A DNA stretch of 64,000 nt from Cupriavidus numazuensis (GTDB taxonomy: Bacteria > Pseudomonadota > Gammaproteobacteria > Burkholderiales > Burkholderiaceae). Each line of letters starts with the position of its first letter. Within the stretch, counting starts at the first letter, position 1. A program made the translations under genes and the position numbers. The stretch covers positions 1 through 64,000 of the forward strand of contig NZ_CAJPVI010000011.1 of NCBI RefSeq assembly GCF_905397435.1. Direction: 5' to 3'. Positions 17,885 through 26,898 of this stretch are shown piece by piece. The notes under the pieces were generated by a model. It worked only from the letters and a program-made list of their open reading frames with translations, had not been told where the DNA came from and made no database searches.

Positions 17885-18138
17885 AGCCTGACACCTGTTG
17901 ACCCGAACGGGTCACGAATCCGGTCACGAATGGGCAGCTCCGCCACCGGTGTGTGAGCCATACTGCCCTCGCCCAGCCTGAATTGTGCCCGCGTGGGCCG
18001 GCAAACGGCCCCCATCCGCGCACGACGCGAAAAAATTCACTACCACGCAAAAGATTCTGAATACGCAATGTCTGCAACGGGGCCGAAGGTGCGTAGTAAT
18101 CTTGCGTAACCATTACAAAACGGCCTTCTGGCACGCGG
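17885..18138. other. Divergent intergenic region, mrp operon / EAL gene
   Basis: Carries the promoters of both divergent units, none of which could be assigned cleanly. A small dyad GTAAT-N11-ATTAC lies at about 18094-18114. No gene is visible. Confidence 0.4.
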
Positions 18139-19710
18139 ATGAATCGTCCCATGTTCCTGCTGATGTCGGTGGCGCTGGCAAGCGTCGCGGCGCTGGTCCC
18201 GGTTGTGGTCAGCGTTCGCGTCGCCGAGCAGGAGGCGGACCGGCGCGAACAGGAACACCTGCTGGCCTTTGCGCGGGCCGCGGTGCAGCGCATCGAGCGC
18301 GTCATGACGGACGCCATCGAGGGCATCCAGGAAATGGAAGCGCAGACCGATCCGCCGTGTTCGCCGGGAAACCTGCTCGCCCTGCGGCGCGTTGCTTTTA
18401 CCCACCGCTATGTCAAGGATGCCGGCCGGCGCGTCGGCAACACGCGGCTGTGTTCGGCTTTGCTCGGCGATGCCTATGGCCGCGGACTGACGCTGCCCGA
18501 GCCGGACTGGCAGGGCCTGGACGGTCTGGAATACTGGTTCTCGGTGCGCAACCCGTTCGCGGCGCCCCGCCCCGAACTGCTGGTCGGCCGCAGCGGCCAC
18601 TACGTCTCGCTGGACCCGCAGTCCATGGTGGATGTGGTCGACCTCGAGCGGCGCGACCTGGCGGCCGTGAGCCTCGGCACAGGACGTCTGGTGGCGGCCA
18701 AAGCCGGCACAGACCCGGTGGAGATGGAGCGCCAGTACGCCAATCCCTCGGCCCGGGACGGCAGCCACTACTACGCCGTGGTTCGCTCGGCGAGCATGCC
18801 GTTCGCGGTGGTCACCCGGGCACCGCGGGGCCGACTGGTTTCCAACTGGCCGCTGCTGCTGGGCCTGTGCATCTTGACGGGGCTTGCGATCGGCACCGCG
18901 GCCGGCGCGCTGACGCTGCGCCTGGTTTCACACAGGTTCTCGCTGGAATGGGCGCTGCGCAATGCAGTCAAGCGCCGCCAGATCAGCGTCCATTACCAGC
19001 CGATCATCGCGCTGGCAGACCAACGCTGCGTCGGCGCGGAGGCCTTGCTGCGCTGGCAGCATAACGGCGAGATGGTATCTCCGGAACTGCTGCTGTCGGT
19101 GGCCGGGCGTGCGGGACTGATGGCACAGATTACGGACCAGGTGCTGGACAACGTCCTGCAGGATATCGGCGACTGGCTGCGCAGCCATCCCGACTTCTAT
19201 GTTTCCGTCAACGTCGACGTGCAGGACCTGAAGACGCGCCGCTTTTTCGACGTGCTGGAGGCGCGCCTTCCTGGCACGGGCATTGGCGCACGGCAGATCC
19301 GTATCGAGATCACCGAGCACGCCTTCCTCGAGGCCGAAGCCGCCCGGGGCATCATCCAGGCCTTCCGCGATGCCGGCCACCCTGTCTATATCGACGACTT
19401 CGGCACGGGGTACTCGAGCTTGTCCTACCTGCAGAACTTCAAGGTCGACGCGCTGAAGATCGACAAGTCGTTTACCGACACGATCGGGCGCGATGCGGCG
19501 TCGAGCACGGTGGCGCCGCACATCATCAACATGGCGCATGAACTCGGTTTTGAAGTCGTGGCCGAAGGCGTCGAACATGAAGCGCAGGCGCGCTACCTGA
19601 AAGAACGCGGCGCGCAGTACGCGCAGGGCTGGCTGTATTCGCGCGCCTTGCCGGCCGATGCGCTGGTGCGCTTCCTCGAAGCATGGCATCCCGTCCCGGA
19701 AGCGGCATGA
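18139..19710 (+). CDS. Membrane c-di-GMP phosphodiesterase, CSS-EAL type
   Basis: 523 residues. An N-terminal helix (about 5-25) and a second near 240-262 flank a periplasmic CSS-type domain with the redox-sensitive Cys in PCSPGNL (about residue 74). Residues 270-520 form an EAL domain with the catalytic set present: EALLRW, N in VSVNVDVQDL, EITEH, DDFGTGYSS, K in LKIDKSF and EGVEH. It should therefore hydrolyse c-di-GMP. In E. coli relatives (PdeC/PdeB) disulfide formation in the CSS domain lowers activity; that is family knowledge. It stands alone, divergent from the mrp operon. Confidence 0.9.
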   Translation: MNRPMFLLMSVALASVAALVPVVVSVRVAEQEADRREQEHLLAFARAAVQRIERVMTDAIEGIQEMEAQTDPPCSPGNLLALRRVAFTHRYVKDAGRRVGNTRLCSALLGDAYGRGLTLPEPDWQGLDGLEYWFSVRNPFAAPRPELLVGRSGHYVSLDPQSMVDVVDLERRDLAAVSLGTGRLVAAKAGTDPVEMERQYANPSARDGSHYYAVVRSASMPFAVVTRAPRGRLVSNWPLLLGLCILTGLAIGTAAGALTLRLVSHRFSLEWALRNAVKRRQISVHYQPIIALADQRCVGAEALLRWQHNGEMVSPELLLSVAGRAGLMAQITDQVLDNVLQDIGDWLRSHPDFYVSVNVDVQDLKTRRFFDVLEARLPGTGIGARQIRIEITEHAFLEAEAARGIIQAFRDAGHPVYIDDFGTGYSSLSYLQNFKVDALKIDKSFTDTIGRDAASSTVAPHIINMAHELGFEVVAEGVEHEAQARYLKERGAQYAQGWLYSRALPADALVRFLEAWHPVPEAA

Positions 19711-19729
19711 ACACGTGCCGGCCGTGGCA

Positions 19730-19760
19730 TGTCCCACTGTTCCATCTTTGGGACATTCTT
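19730..19760 (+). terminator. Probable terminator after the EAL gene
   Basis: TGTCCCA and TGGGACA pair across a 12-nt loop and are followed by TTCTT. It lies 20 bp after the EAL stop codon. The dyad could alternatively be a regulator site for the next gene. Confidence 0.4.
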
Positions 19761-19903
19761 AACGGCGATTTGAAAACTTTAACTTCGTGGGTGGACGCGC
19801 CACGGCGACAATGCCGGGGAAACTGGAAAACTAAATTAAGTACTATCCAGAAGCCCGTATTGCCCAGCATCCGGCCCTTCGCGACCGGCAACGAGGACCG
19901 AAC

Positions 19904-20890
19904 ATGCAAAAAGCGCCAGCCCGATTGATTCGTCGCTTCCCATCGCCCCGGCCGCTCGTTGCCGGGCTGGCCGTAGCAGCCGCGTCCATGGGCACCGCCC
20001 ACGCGACCGAAGGCGGCCTGGGCCGTCCGGTCACCGGCACCAGCGTGCTGCCCAATGCCGGCATCGTGGCGCCCGAGCCGATCACCGTGGTCAACGTCGG
20101 CGAGATCTACCTGAACGGATCGATCGGCGGCGGCCGGCAGGTGCCGGTTGTCGGCCAGACCTCGATTGGCATCGACGCGGAGATCGCCTTCACGCTGGCC
20201 ACGATCATGAAGGTCTGGGACACGGGCCCGGGTGCCTGGAATTTCGCATCCAGCTTCACGCTGCCCTATGTGTGGACACAGGTCGGCGCCACGTTTTCAG
20301 CCGGCCGGCTGCAGGGACGTACGGAAGACCGCGCCTCGAACCTGTTCGACATCACGTTCACGCCGGTGATCGCCGGCTATCACTTTTCCCAGACGGCCCA
20401 TATGGCGCTGAGCCTGAACATCTGGGCACCGACCGGGCAGTATGACAAGAACGCGCTGGCCAACCCGAGCCTGAACAACTGGACTTTCATCCCGCAGGTG
20501 GCCTTCACCAAGCTGATGCCCGAACACGGCCTCGAATTCGATGCGGTGGCCGGCATCCAGTTCTATACGCGCAACAACGCCACCGACTACCAGAACGCGC
20601 CGCTCTTCACCCTCGACGCCATGGTGCTCAAGCGCTTCGCCAATGGCTTCGGCGCCGGCATTGTCGCCGGCACCACGCAGCAGCTCGGCGACGACAGCGG
20701 TCCGACCGCCGACCGGCTCAACGGCTTCCGCGGGCACGACTGGGCCCTGGGCCCGATCGTCACCTACGACACCAAGGTGGGCGCCAAGAGCAAGCTGTCG
20801 CTGGGCCTGCGCTGGGTGCCGACCGTGGCCAGCAAGAACCGCATCGACAGCACGAAGACCTTCATGGGGACGGCAACGCTGGTCTTCTGA
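19904..20890 (+). CDS. Outer-membrane transporter-like protein (SphA / phenol meta-pathway family)
   Basis: 328 residues with a signal peptide ending near GTAHA and a beta-strand-rich mature part typical of the SphA-like family, often annotated as a protein of the meta pathway of phenol degradation. Recognisable segments are IGIDAEIAFTLATIMKVWDT, FDITFTPVIAGYHFSQTAH and LSLNIWAPTGQYD; the protein ends in Phe, as outer-membrane barrels do. Members are thought to assist uptake of hydrophobic aromatics, but this is poorly tested. It is followed by a GC hairpin and an amidase gene. Confidence 0.75.
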   Translation: MQKAPARLIRRFPSPRPLVAGLAVAAASMGTAHATEGGLGRPVTGTSVLPNAGIVAPEPITVVNVGEIYLNGSIGGGRQVPVVGQTSIGIDAEIAFTLATIMKVWDTGPGAWNFASSFTLPYVWTQVGATFSAGRLQGRTEDRASNLFDITFTPVIAGYHFSQTAHMALSLNIWAPTGQYDKNALANPSLNNWTFIPQVAFTKLMPEHGLEFDAVAGIQFYTRNNATDYQNAPLFTLDAMVLKRFANGFGAGIVAGTTQQLGDDSGPTADRLNGFRGHDWALGPIVTYDTKVGAKSKLSLGLRWVPTVASKNRIDSTKTFMGTATLVF

Positions 20891-20954
20891 GATCGGGGCG
20901 AAGATCGGCCGAGCCGGCCCGAAGGCGCCCTGCTCCTGTGTATCCTTGAGGTCT

Positions 20955-20984
20955 GGCGGGCCGGCGTATCCGCGCCGGCCCGCC
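20955..20984. terminator. Long GC hairpin, possible terminator
   Basis: GGCGGGCCGGCG and CGCCGGCCCGCC are perfect 12-bp arms around TATCCG, between the SphA-like gene and the amidase gene. The following bases are only weakly T-rich, so it may be an mRNA 3' end stem instead. Confidence 0.4.
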
Positions 20985-21012
20985 GGCCATTTGAGGATCC
21001 GAGGAGACACCG

Positions 21013-22440
21013 ATGAGCGACGCGCTTTGCTTACTGTCCGCCGTCGAACTACAGGGCCGTATCCGGCGCAAGGAAGTATCGCCGGTGGAAGTGGTCCAGG
21101 CCGTGCTGAAACGTGCCGACCGGCTGCAGCCCGAGCTGAACTGCATGATCACCGTGTGCGCCGACGAGGCGCTGGCAGCCGCCCGTGCCGCCGAGCAGGC
21201 GGTGATGGACGGCGGACCGCTGGGTCCATTACACGGCATTCCCTTCACCGCGAAGGACATCGTCAATACCCGCGGCGTCCGCACGACGTTTGGCACCGTG
21301 CCGATGCGCGACAACGTGCCCACCGAGGACGCCGTGGCCGTCAGCCGCCTGCGTGGACAAGGCGCCATCCTCATCGGCAAGACCACCACGCCCGAATTCG
21401 GCTCCAAGTGCCTGACCGACTCGCCGCTGTTCGGGCGCACCCGCAATGCGTGGAGCGCAGAACGTACCAGTGGCGGTTCGAGCGGCGGCGCCGCGGTGGC
21501 CGTGGCTGCCGGCATCGCGCCACTGGCGGTCGCCACCGATGGCGGCGGCTCGACGCGCATCCCGGCCGCGTGCAATGGCGTGGTCGGCATCAAGCAGACG
21601 CAGGGCGTGATCCCGCACAGCCAGGCGCAGGACCTGTTCGGCAACCAGACCTATGTGACACCGACCACGCGTACCGTGGCGGACACCGGGCTGATGATGC
21701 AGGCCATGGCCGGCGAGCACCCGTGCGACCCGTGGTCGATCGGCATCGCACGTCCCGACTATGTCGAAGCCGCACTGCCGCGCGGCGACCTGCGTGGCCA
21801 GCGCATTCTCTATTGCCTGGCACCGCCGGGACGGCCGGTTGCCGCTGACGTGGCCAGTGCGTTCGAAGCGAGCCTGCAGAAGCTGGCCGGGCTTGGCGCG
21901 GAACTGGAGCCGTTTTCCGGCGAGGGCTTCGACGTGGAGCCGATCTGGCGCGCGATCAACCACACCGTCTGGCGCTCGCGCTTTGCCGACATCGTCGCCA
22001 GGCATGGCGGCGACCTCAGTCCGACCTTCGTCCGCCAGGTCGAGTCGGCCGCGCAGTTCAGCGGTGTCGAGTACCAGCAGGCCATGTTCGAGCGATCCAG
22101 ACTGTTCCTGCGCGTGCAGGCGCTGCTGCAGCGCGGCCACCTGCTCGCGATGCCGACGCTGACGCGCACCGCCCTGCCGATCGGCCAGGACCTGTTCGGC
22201 ACGATCGACATCGATGGTACGCCCTACGAGAACGTCCGCGCGCACTGGTTCCCGTGGACCATGCCGTTCAACATGACGGGGCATCCCGCCATCAGCCTGC
22301 CCTGCGGTTTTGGCCAGGACGGATTGCCGATCGGGTTCCAGCTCGTGGGCCAGTTCCGCGGCGATGCGGAACTGCTGCGCGTGGCGGCGCTGTTCGAAGC
22401 CGCACATGGGTTGACCGGCCAGTGGCCGGCGCTGTCCTGA
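21013..22440 (+). CDS. Amidase-signature hydrolase
   Basis: 475-residue amidase signature enzyme using a Ser-cisSer-Lys triad: Lys in FTAKDI (about residue 79), the glycine-rich TSGGSSGGAAVAVAAG, and the nucleophile region ATDGGGSTRIPAACNG. Such enzymes hydrolyse amides, aryl amides or related C-N bonds; the substrate is unknown. GAGGAGA precedes the ATG. It sits 37 bp before a Bug receptor gene on the same strand, so ligand capture and hydrolysis may belong together. Confidence 0.88.
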   Translation: MSDALCLLSAVELQGRIRRKEVSPVEVVQAVLKRADRLQPELNCMITVCADEALAAARAAEQAVMDGGPLGPLHGIPFTAKDIVNTRGVRTTFGTVPMRDNVPTEDAVAVSRLRGQGAILIGKTTTPEFGSKCLTDSPLFGRTRNAWSAERTSGGSSGGAAVAVAAGIAPLAVATDGGGSTRIPAACNGVVGIKQTQGVIPHSQAQDLFGNQTYVTPTTRTVADTGLMMQAMAGEHPCDPWSIGIARPDYVEAALPRGDLRGQRILYCLAPPGRPVAADVASAFEASLQKLAGLGAELEPFSGEGFDVEPIWRAINHTVWRSRFADIVARHGGDLSPTFVRQVESAAQFSGVEYQQAMFERSRLFLRVQALLQRGHLLAMPTLTRTALPIGQDLFGTIDIDGTPYENVRAHWFPWTMPFNMTGHPAISLPCGFGQDGLPIGFQLVGQFRGDAELLRVAALFEAAHGLTGQWPALS

Positions 22441-22477
22441 CCGTCCCTCCCCTACTCTTCGCAAGCAAGCCTTAGCC

Positions 22478-23479
22478 ATGACCCAAGTCTCACGCCGCAA
22501 GTTCTCGCTGTCCCTGCTCGCGATGTCCGCCGTGACGATCGCCACGGCCGTTCCGTCAGGCCTCGCCATGGCCGCCGACACCGGGGAGCCCATGCACATC
22601 ATCGTCGGCTATGCGCCGGGCGGCGCCGCCGACAGTCTCGCCCGCCTCTATGCCGAACAGTTGCGTCAGGACGGCCACGGCACCGTGATTGTCGAAAACC
22701 GCCCGGGCGCGTCGGCACGGCTCGCGCTCGACTATGTCAAGCGCGCCAAACCCGACGGCAAGACCGTATTCATTGGCCCGTCGCCGCTGTTCACGATCTT
22801 TCCGCTGACGTACAAGAAGCTCTCGTACGACGCCGACAAGGATCTCGTCCCGGCCGCCGTGCTCACCGACGTGCCGACCGTGGTCGCCGCCGGCGTGCAG
22901 CAGCCGTACAAGACCATGAAGGAATACATGGACTGGGCGCGCCGCAATCCGGACAAGGCCAGCCTTGGGCTGGCCACGATCGGCAGCGCCGGTCATCTCG
23001 GCACGGTCGCGCTGGGCAAGGCCGCGGGGGTCCCGATTACGCCGGCGGCCTATCGCGGCGCATCGCCGATGCTCGTCGATGTGATCAGCGGCAATGTGTC
23101 GATCGGCTGGGATGCCGTGGCTAGCATGATGCCGCTCTACAAGGGCGGCAAACTGCAGTTCCTGGGCGTGAGCGGCACGCGGCGCGCGAAGGCATTGCCG
23201 GAAGTGCCCACCATGAAGGAACAGGGCTTCAGCCAGTATGACTACGCCACAAGCTGGTACGGCGTGTTCCTGCCGGCGGGCACGCAGCCCGATGTACTGG
23301 CGAAGGTCGAGAAAATGTTCCTTGCCGCTTCGGCAAACCCGTCCACCGCCGCCAAGCTCGAAGCCTTGGGCCTCGAAGTGGTAGCGCGGCCCGGGCAGGA
23401 GGCGCGGCACCGCATCCAGATGGAACGCGCCGCGTGGCGGCCCATCGTGGAGGCGACCGGCTTCGTTGCCGAGGATTGA
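22478..23479 (+). CDS. Bug-type periplasmic receptor with Tat-like signal
   Basis: 333 residues. The N-terminus SRRKFSLSLLAM fits a twin-arginine signal and cleavage would be near AMAAD, unlike the Sec-type signals of the other receptors here. The body carries HIIVGYAPGGAADSLARLY and VENRPGASARLALDYVKRAK, the Bug ligand-pocket segments. Located just after the amidase gene and probably co-transcribed. No TctA/TctB partner is present. Confidence 0.88.
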   Translation: MTQVSRRKFSLSLLAMSAVTIATAVPSGLAMAADTGEPMHIIVGYAPGGAADSLARLYAEQLRQDGHGTVIVENRPGASARLALDYVKRAKPDGKTVFIGPSPLFTIFPLTYKKLSYDADKDLVPAAVLTDVPTVVAAGVQQPYKTMKEYMDWARRNPDKASLGLATIGSAGHLGTVALGKAAGVPITPAAYRGASPMLVDVISGNVSIGWDAVASMMPLYKGGKLQFLGVSGTRRAKALPEVPTMKEQGFSQYDYATSWYGVFLPAGTQPDVLAKVEKMFLAASANPSTAAKLEALGLEVVARPGQEARHRIQMERAAWRPIVEATGFVAED

Positions 23480-23484
23480 ATCGA

Positions 23485-23513
23485 GCGGGAACGCACGCCC
23501 TGTGCGTTCCCGC
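23485..23513. terminator. Bidirectional terminator between convergent receptor genes
   Basis: A perfect 12-bp stem, GCGGGAACGCAC / GTGCGTTCCCGC, with a 5-nt loop lies between the stops of two convergent Bug genes. No long T-run on either side. Confidence 0.5.
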
Positions 23514-23556
23514 CTTGTGCTCAGGGCTTGGGCCGGATGGCGCCCGCCCCTGCGGC

Positions 23557-24537
23557 TCAGTCCGCTTTAACCCCAAGCGTCTTCGCCAGCGGGATCCACC
23601 GCGCACGCTCGTCGCGCACGAACTGGCCGAATGCCTCCGCCGAGCCCGGCATCGGCTGCGCGCCGATGGCATGCAGCTTGTCCTGCAGGTCCGGTTGCTG
23701 CAGCGCGTCGTTGATGGCGCGGTTCAGCCCGGCAATGGCCGCGTCAGGCGTGCGCGCGGGTGCGACGACGCCGAACCACGCACTCGCTTCCAGGCCGGGA
23801 TAACCGAGTTCCTGCATGGTCGGCACATCGGGCAGCAATGGAAAGCGGCTGCGGTCGAGGATGGCCAGCGCCTGCAGCTTGCCGCTCTTTGCCTGCTGCA
23901 TGGACGACGGCAAGGCATCGAACATGATGTCGACGTTCTTGCCCATCAGGCTGATGATGGCCGGCGCACTACCCGCGAACGGTACGTGCGTGACCTTGAA
24001 GCCGAGCGATGACGCCGCGTACTCGCCGGCCAGGTGCGTGATATTGCCGCTACTGGCCGAACCCATGGTCAGCTTGCCGGGCGATTGCTTGCCCAGCGCC
24101 ACCAGATCCTTCAACGACTTCACCTGCAGGTCCTGCCGCGTGACCAGCAGCAGCGGCGACTTGCCCATGCCGGCCACAGGCTTGAAGTCCTTGACCGGGT
24201 CATACGGCAACGTAGTGTAGAGCGCGCTGTTGATGACCAGCGGCGCGTTGGAACCCACCAGGAAGGTCTTGCCATCGGGTTCGGCCCGCGCCACGGTCTC
24301 GGCGGCGATGATGCCCCCCGCCCCGCCCTTGTTGTCCACCACGATGGGCGTACCGAGCTTGACGCTGGCCTGCTGTGCCACGAGCCGCGTGATCTGGTCC
24401 GCCGCCCCGCCTGGCGGATATGGCACGACAAAGCGGATCGGCTGCGCACGGGACTGGGCGCCTGCTGGCACGGCCATGATGCCAAGCACGGCGGCGGTCA
24501 TCACGGCAGCCAGGCGCAACGGGAATCGGGTCTTCAC
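23557..24537 (-). CDS. Bug-type periplasmic receptor
   Basis: 326 residues when started at GTG 24537, chosen because AGGAGA lies five bases upstream; the frame continues to an ATG at 24567 that has no ribosome-binding site. Signal peptide to about VPAGAQS, then PIRFVVPYPPGGAADQITR, VVDNKGGAGGIIAAETVARA and HVPFAGSAPAIISLM. Divergent from another Bug gene across the inverted repeat at 24699-24765. Confidence 0.9.
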   Translation of the reverse strand: MKTRFPLRLAAVMTAAVLGIMAVPAGAQSRAQPIRFVVPYPPGGAADQITRLVAQQASVKLGTPIVVDNKGGAGGIIAAETVARAEPDGKTFLVGSNAPLVINSALYTTLPYDPVKDFKPVAGMGKSPLLLVTRQDLQVKSLKDLVALGKQSPGKLTMGSASSGNITHLAGEYAASSLGFKVTHVPFAGSAPAIISLMGKNVDIMFDALPSSMQQAKSGKLQALAILDRSRFPLLPDVPTMQELGYPGLEASAWFGVVAPARTPDAAIAGLNRAINDALQQPDLQDKLHAIGAQPMPGSAEAFGQFVRDERARWIPLAKTLGVKAD

Positions 24538-24698
24538 TGCGGTCTCCTCTGGTTGGTATGTGTTCATGCAGCGATGCCGTCGATGGGGCCTGCAGCACGC
24601 CCTCCTTGCGCAAGGCGGCGATGCGCGCGGCGTCGTAGCCGAGCCTTCCCTGTACGTCGTCGAATTGAGTCCCAGCTTAGGAGTGCGTGAGTGTCAGT

Positions 24699-24765
24699 GT
24701 CCAATATTCATTTGTTTGACAGTGATATCTCTGGGATATCGCTTGGCAACAAATGAATATTGGAC
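24699..24765. promoter_or_regulatory. Large symmetric control region: 18-bp perfect inverted repeat
   Basis: GTCCAATATTCATTTGTT (24699-24716) and its exact reverse complement (24748-24765) are separated by 31 bp, within which GATATC occurs twice as a further mirrored pair. The spacer also holds candidate divergent promoters: TTGCCA-N16-TATCAC on the minus strand and TTGACA-N15-TATCGC on the plus strand. It lies between two divergent Bug genes. Most likely a paired operator; an IS-derived footprint is less likely because no coding remnant is present. Confidence 0.7.
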
Positions 24766-24837
24766 GAACGCATGCCGCTCCCCTTAGCCTTGGCGGCACA
24801 GACCCATCGAACGGGCAACCGAACACGAGGAGACAAC

Positions 24838-25818
24838 ATGCAGGCAATCACAAGGCGCGCGGCAGCCATCGCGGGCGTAACGGTCCTTGCCACGCTGGCG
24901 TTCTGGGTAGCCCCGGCGCGCGCGGAGTATCCCGACCGGCCGGTCAAGCTGGTGGTGTCGTTCCCGCCGGGCAGCGGCACCGACACCAACGCACGCTACG
25001 TCGCACGCAAGCTCGAAGAGAAGCTCGGCAAGCCGGTGGTGGTGGAGAACCGCCCTGGCGGCAACAGCTTCATTGCCGCGCAGGCGGTGGTCAGCGCCGA
25101 GCCGGATGGCTACACGCTGCTGCTGGCCAGCAACTCTCCCGTCGCCACCAATGTGGCCATGTTCCGCAAGCTGCCCTATGACCCGGTGGCCGACCTCGCC
25201 CCCATAGCGCGGCTCGGCGTTGGCGCCATGGCGCTCGTGGTGCCGGCCTCATCGTCCTACCGCGATGTGGCAAGCCTGGTCGACGCGGCGCGCCGCAATC
25301 CCGGCAAGCTCAACTATGGCGGCGGCAGCGCGTCGTACCAGATCGCCACCGAACTGTTCCTGACACGTGCGGGGGTCAAGGCCAACCATGTGCCCTACAA
25401 GGGCGCAGCGCCGGCACTGACCGACGTGGCCGCTGGCCAGATCGACTTCGCATTTGCCGACTACGGCGCCACCCTGCCGCTGCTGCAGGCCGGCAAGCTG
25501 CGCATCCTTGCCGTCACGGGCGACAAGCGCCTGGCCAGCCGCCCCGACACGCCGACGCTGCAGGAAAGCGGCTTTCCCGGCTATTTCATGGTCAACTGGA
25601 CCGCCGCATTCGCGCCGGCCCGCACGCCCAAGCCGGTGCTGCATAAACTGGAGCAGGCCATCGTCGAGATCTACAGCACGCGGGAATCGGCCGAATTCCT
25701 CGCGCGCACCAACTGGGATGTCTTTGTCGCCGGCGCGGACGAACTGCGCCGCTTCCGGCTCGCGGATATCCGCCGCTGGTCCGAGGCGGCCGAGCAGGCC
25801 GGCATCCCCAAGCAATAA
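24838..25818 (+). CDS. Bug-type periplasmic receptor
   Basis: 326 residues from ATG 24838, which has AGGAG six bases upstream; longer in-frame starts lie inside the inverted repeat. Signal peptide ends near ARAE, then YPDRPVKLVVSFPPGSGTD, VENRPGGNSFIAAQAVVSAE and HVPYKGAAPALTDVAAG. The D/G-rich pocket loop reads SFPPGSGTDTNAR, slightly different from the usual PPGGxxD. The crotonase gene follows 35 bp downstream, so the two are probably one transcript. Confidence 0.9.
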   Translation: MQAITRRAAAIAGVTVLATLAFWVAPARAEYPDRPVKLVVSFPPGSGTDTNARYVARKLEEKLGKPVVVENRPGGNSFIAAQAVVSAEPDGYTLLLASNSPVATNVAMFRKLPYDPVADLAPIARLGVGAMALVVPASSSYRDVASLVDAARRNPGKLNYGGGSASYQIATELFLTRAGVKANHVPYKGAAPALTDVAAGQIDFAFADYGATLPLLQAGKLRILAVTGDKRLASRPDTPTLQESGFPGYFMVNWTAAFAPARTPKPVLHKLEQAIVEIYSTRESAEFLARTNWDVFVAGADELRRFRLADIRRWSEAAEQAGIPKQ

Positions 25819-25853
25819 CGAGTATTCAGATCCAGAAACGGAGAGACCACACC

Positions 25854-26651
25854 ATGGCTGACTTCCTTCGCTACGAGCAGCAGGGCCACATCGTGACCCT
25901 GACCATGAACGAGCCCGACCGCCGCAACCCGCTGACCGGCAATACCGCCGTCGACGAGTTCCTGGCCGCCATCGACCGTATCCACGGCGACCGCAGCGTG
26001 CGCGCCGTCATCATCACCGGCGCGGGCACCGCGTTCTCGTCAGGCGGCAATATCCATGACATGGAACGCCAGGCCTCTGGCGAAGTGAGCGGCATGGAGA
26101 TCCGCCAGGATTACCGCTGCGGCATCCAGCGCCTGCCGCTGGCGCTGTTCAACCTCGAAGTGCCGGTGATCGCCGCCGTCAATGGCGCGGCCATGGGTGC
26201 CGGCCTGGATCTGACCTGCATGTGCGATATCCGCATTGCGTCCGAACGCGCGCAGTTCGCGGAATCGTTCGTGCGGCTGGGCATCATCCCTGGCGATGGC
26301 GGCGCATGGCTGCTGCCGCGCGTGATCGGATTGTCGCGTGCGGCCGAGATGATCTTCACCGGCGAGGCCATCAGCGCGCAGCAGGCGCTGGAATGGAACC
26401 TGGTATCACGTGTGGTGCCGCCGGAAGAACTCCTGCCCGCCGCAAACGCCATGGCCGAGCGCATCGCCGCCAATCCGCCGCACGCCGTGCGGCTGGCCAA
26501 GCGTCTGATGCGCGAAGGCATGCACACGCGGCTGGACACGCTGCTGGAACTTTCCGCGGGCTTCCAGGCGCTGTCGCACCAGACTGCCGATCATCGTGAA
26601 GCGGTGCAGGCCTTCCTGGAAAAGCGCAAGCCGGTGTTTTCGGGCAACTGA
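25854..26651 (+). CDS. Enoyl-CoA hydratase/isomerase (crotonase) family
   Basis: 265-residue crotonase fold. The first oxyanion-hole segment is FSSGGNIHDM and the second NGAAMGAGLDLTCMCDIRIAS. The Glu of hydratases corresponds to the region FVRLGIIPGDGGAWLLPRVIG, where one acidic residue is Asp, so hydratase chemistry cannot be taken for granted. Acts on an unknown acyl-CoA. GGAGA precedes the ATG; probably in operon with the Bug gene upstream. Confidence 0.88.
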   Translation: MADFLRYEQQGHIVTLTMNEPDRRNPLTGNTAVDEFLAAIDRIHGDRSVRAVIITGAGTAFSSGGNIHDMERQASGEVSGMEIRQDYRCGIQRLPLALFNLEVPVIAAVNGAAMGAGLDLTCMCDIRIASERAQFAESFVRLGIIPGDGGAWLLPRVIGLSRAAEMIFTGEAISAQQALEWNLVSRVVPPEELLPAANAMAERIAANPPHAVRLAKRLMREGMHTRLDTLLELSAGFQALSHQTADHREAVQAFLEKRKPVFSGN

Positions 26652-26674
26652 GAACTGAGGCGCGGGTATCAGGA

Positions 26675-26898
26675 TCAGGCGGCCGCGGAATTGCCCTTGC
26701 GTGCCGCCTCTGCAATCGCACGACTCCGCCACGGAATTTCGGTGTGCGCCTGGGCGAAGTCGAGGTAGCTGTCCATCACCTTGGTAGCGGCTTCACCGAT
26801 GATGATGAGGCTCATGATCACAGCTTGCTGGGTGCGCATGCATCCGCTGCTGCCGCGCCCATGTGTTCAAGGTAATCAGATAGCCGGTTCTCCGTCAT
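26675..26898 (-). pseudogene. HepT-like HEPN toxin, degenerated
   Basis: From ATG 26898 the minus strand reads MTENRLSDYLEHMGAAAADA, the HepT N-terminus, then frameshifts into a stop. In another frame the family core resumes as RTQQAVIMSLIIIGEAATKV and continues to EIPWRS, after which the sequence departs and ends at 26675. The loss covers a segment of the core and the C-terminal R-x4-6-H catalytic motif that normally follows IPW, so no active HEPN ribonuclease can be made. Its start overlaps the MNT antitoxin stop by four bases, as in intact pairs. Confidence 0.8.

Noticed and set aside
16370..17956. Plus-strand open frame of 528 codons opposite mrpA
   Set aside because: Shadow of the membrane-protein gene: Gln/His/Arg repeats arise from Leu/Val/Ala codons read backwards.
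24699..24765. Inverted repeat as a transcription terminator
   Set aside because: It lies upstream of both divergent genes, its arms are AT-rich and spaced by 31 bp, and it contains promoter-like hexamers.
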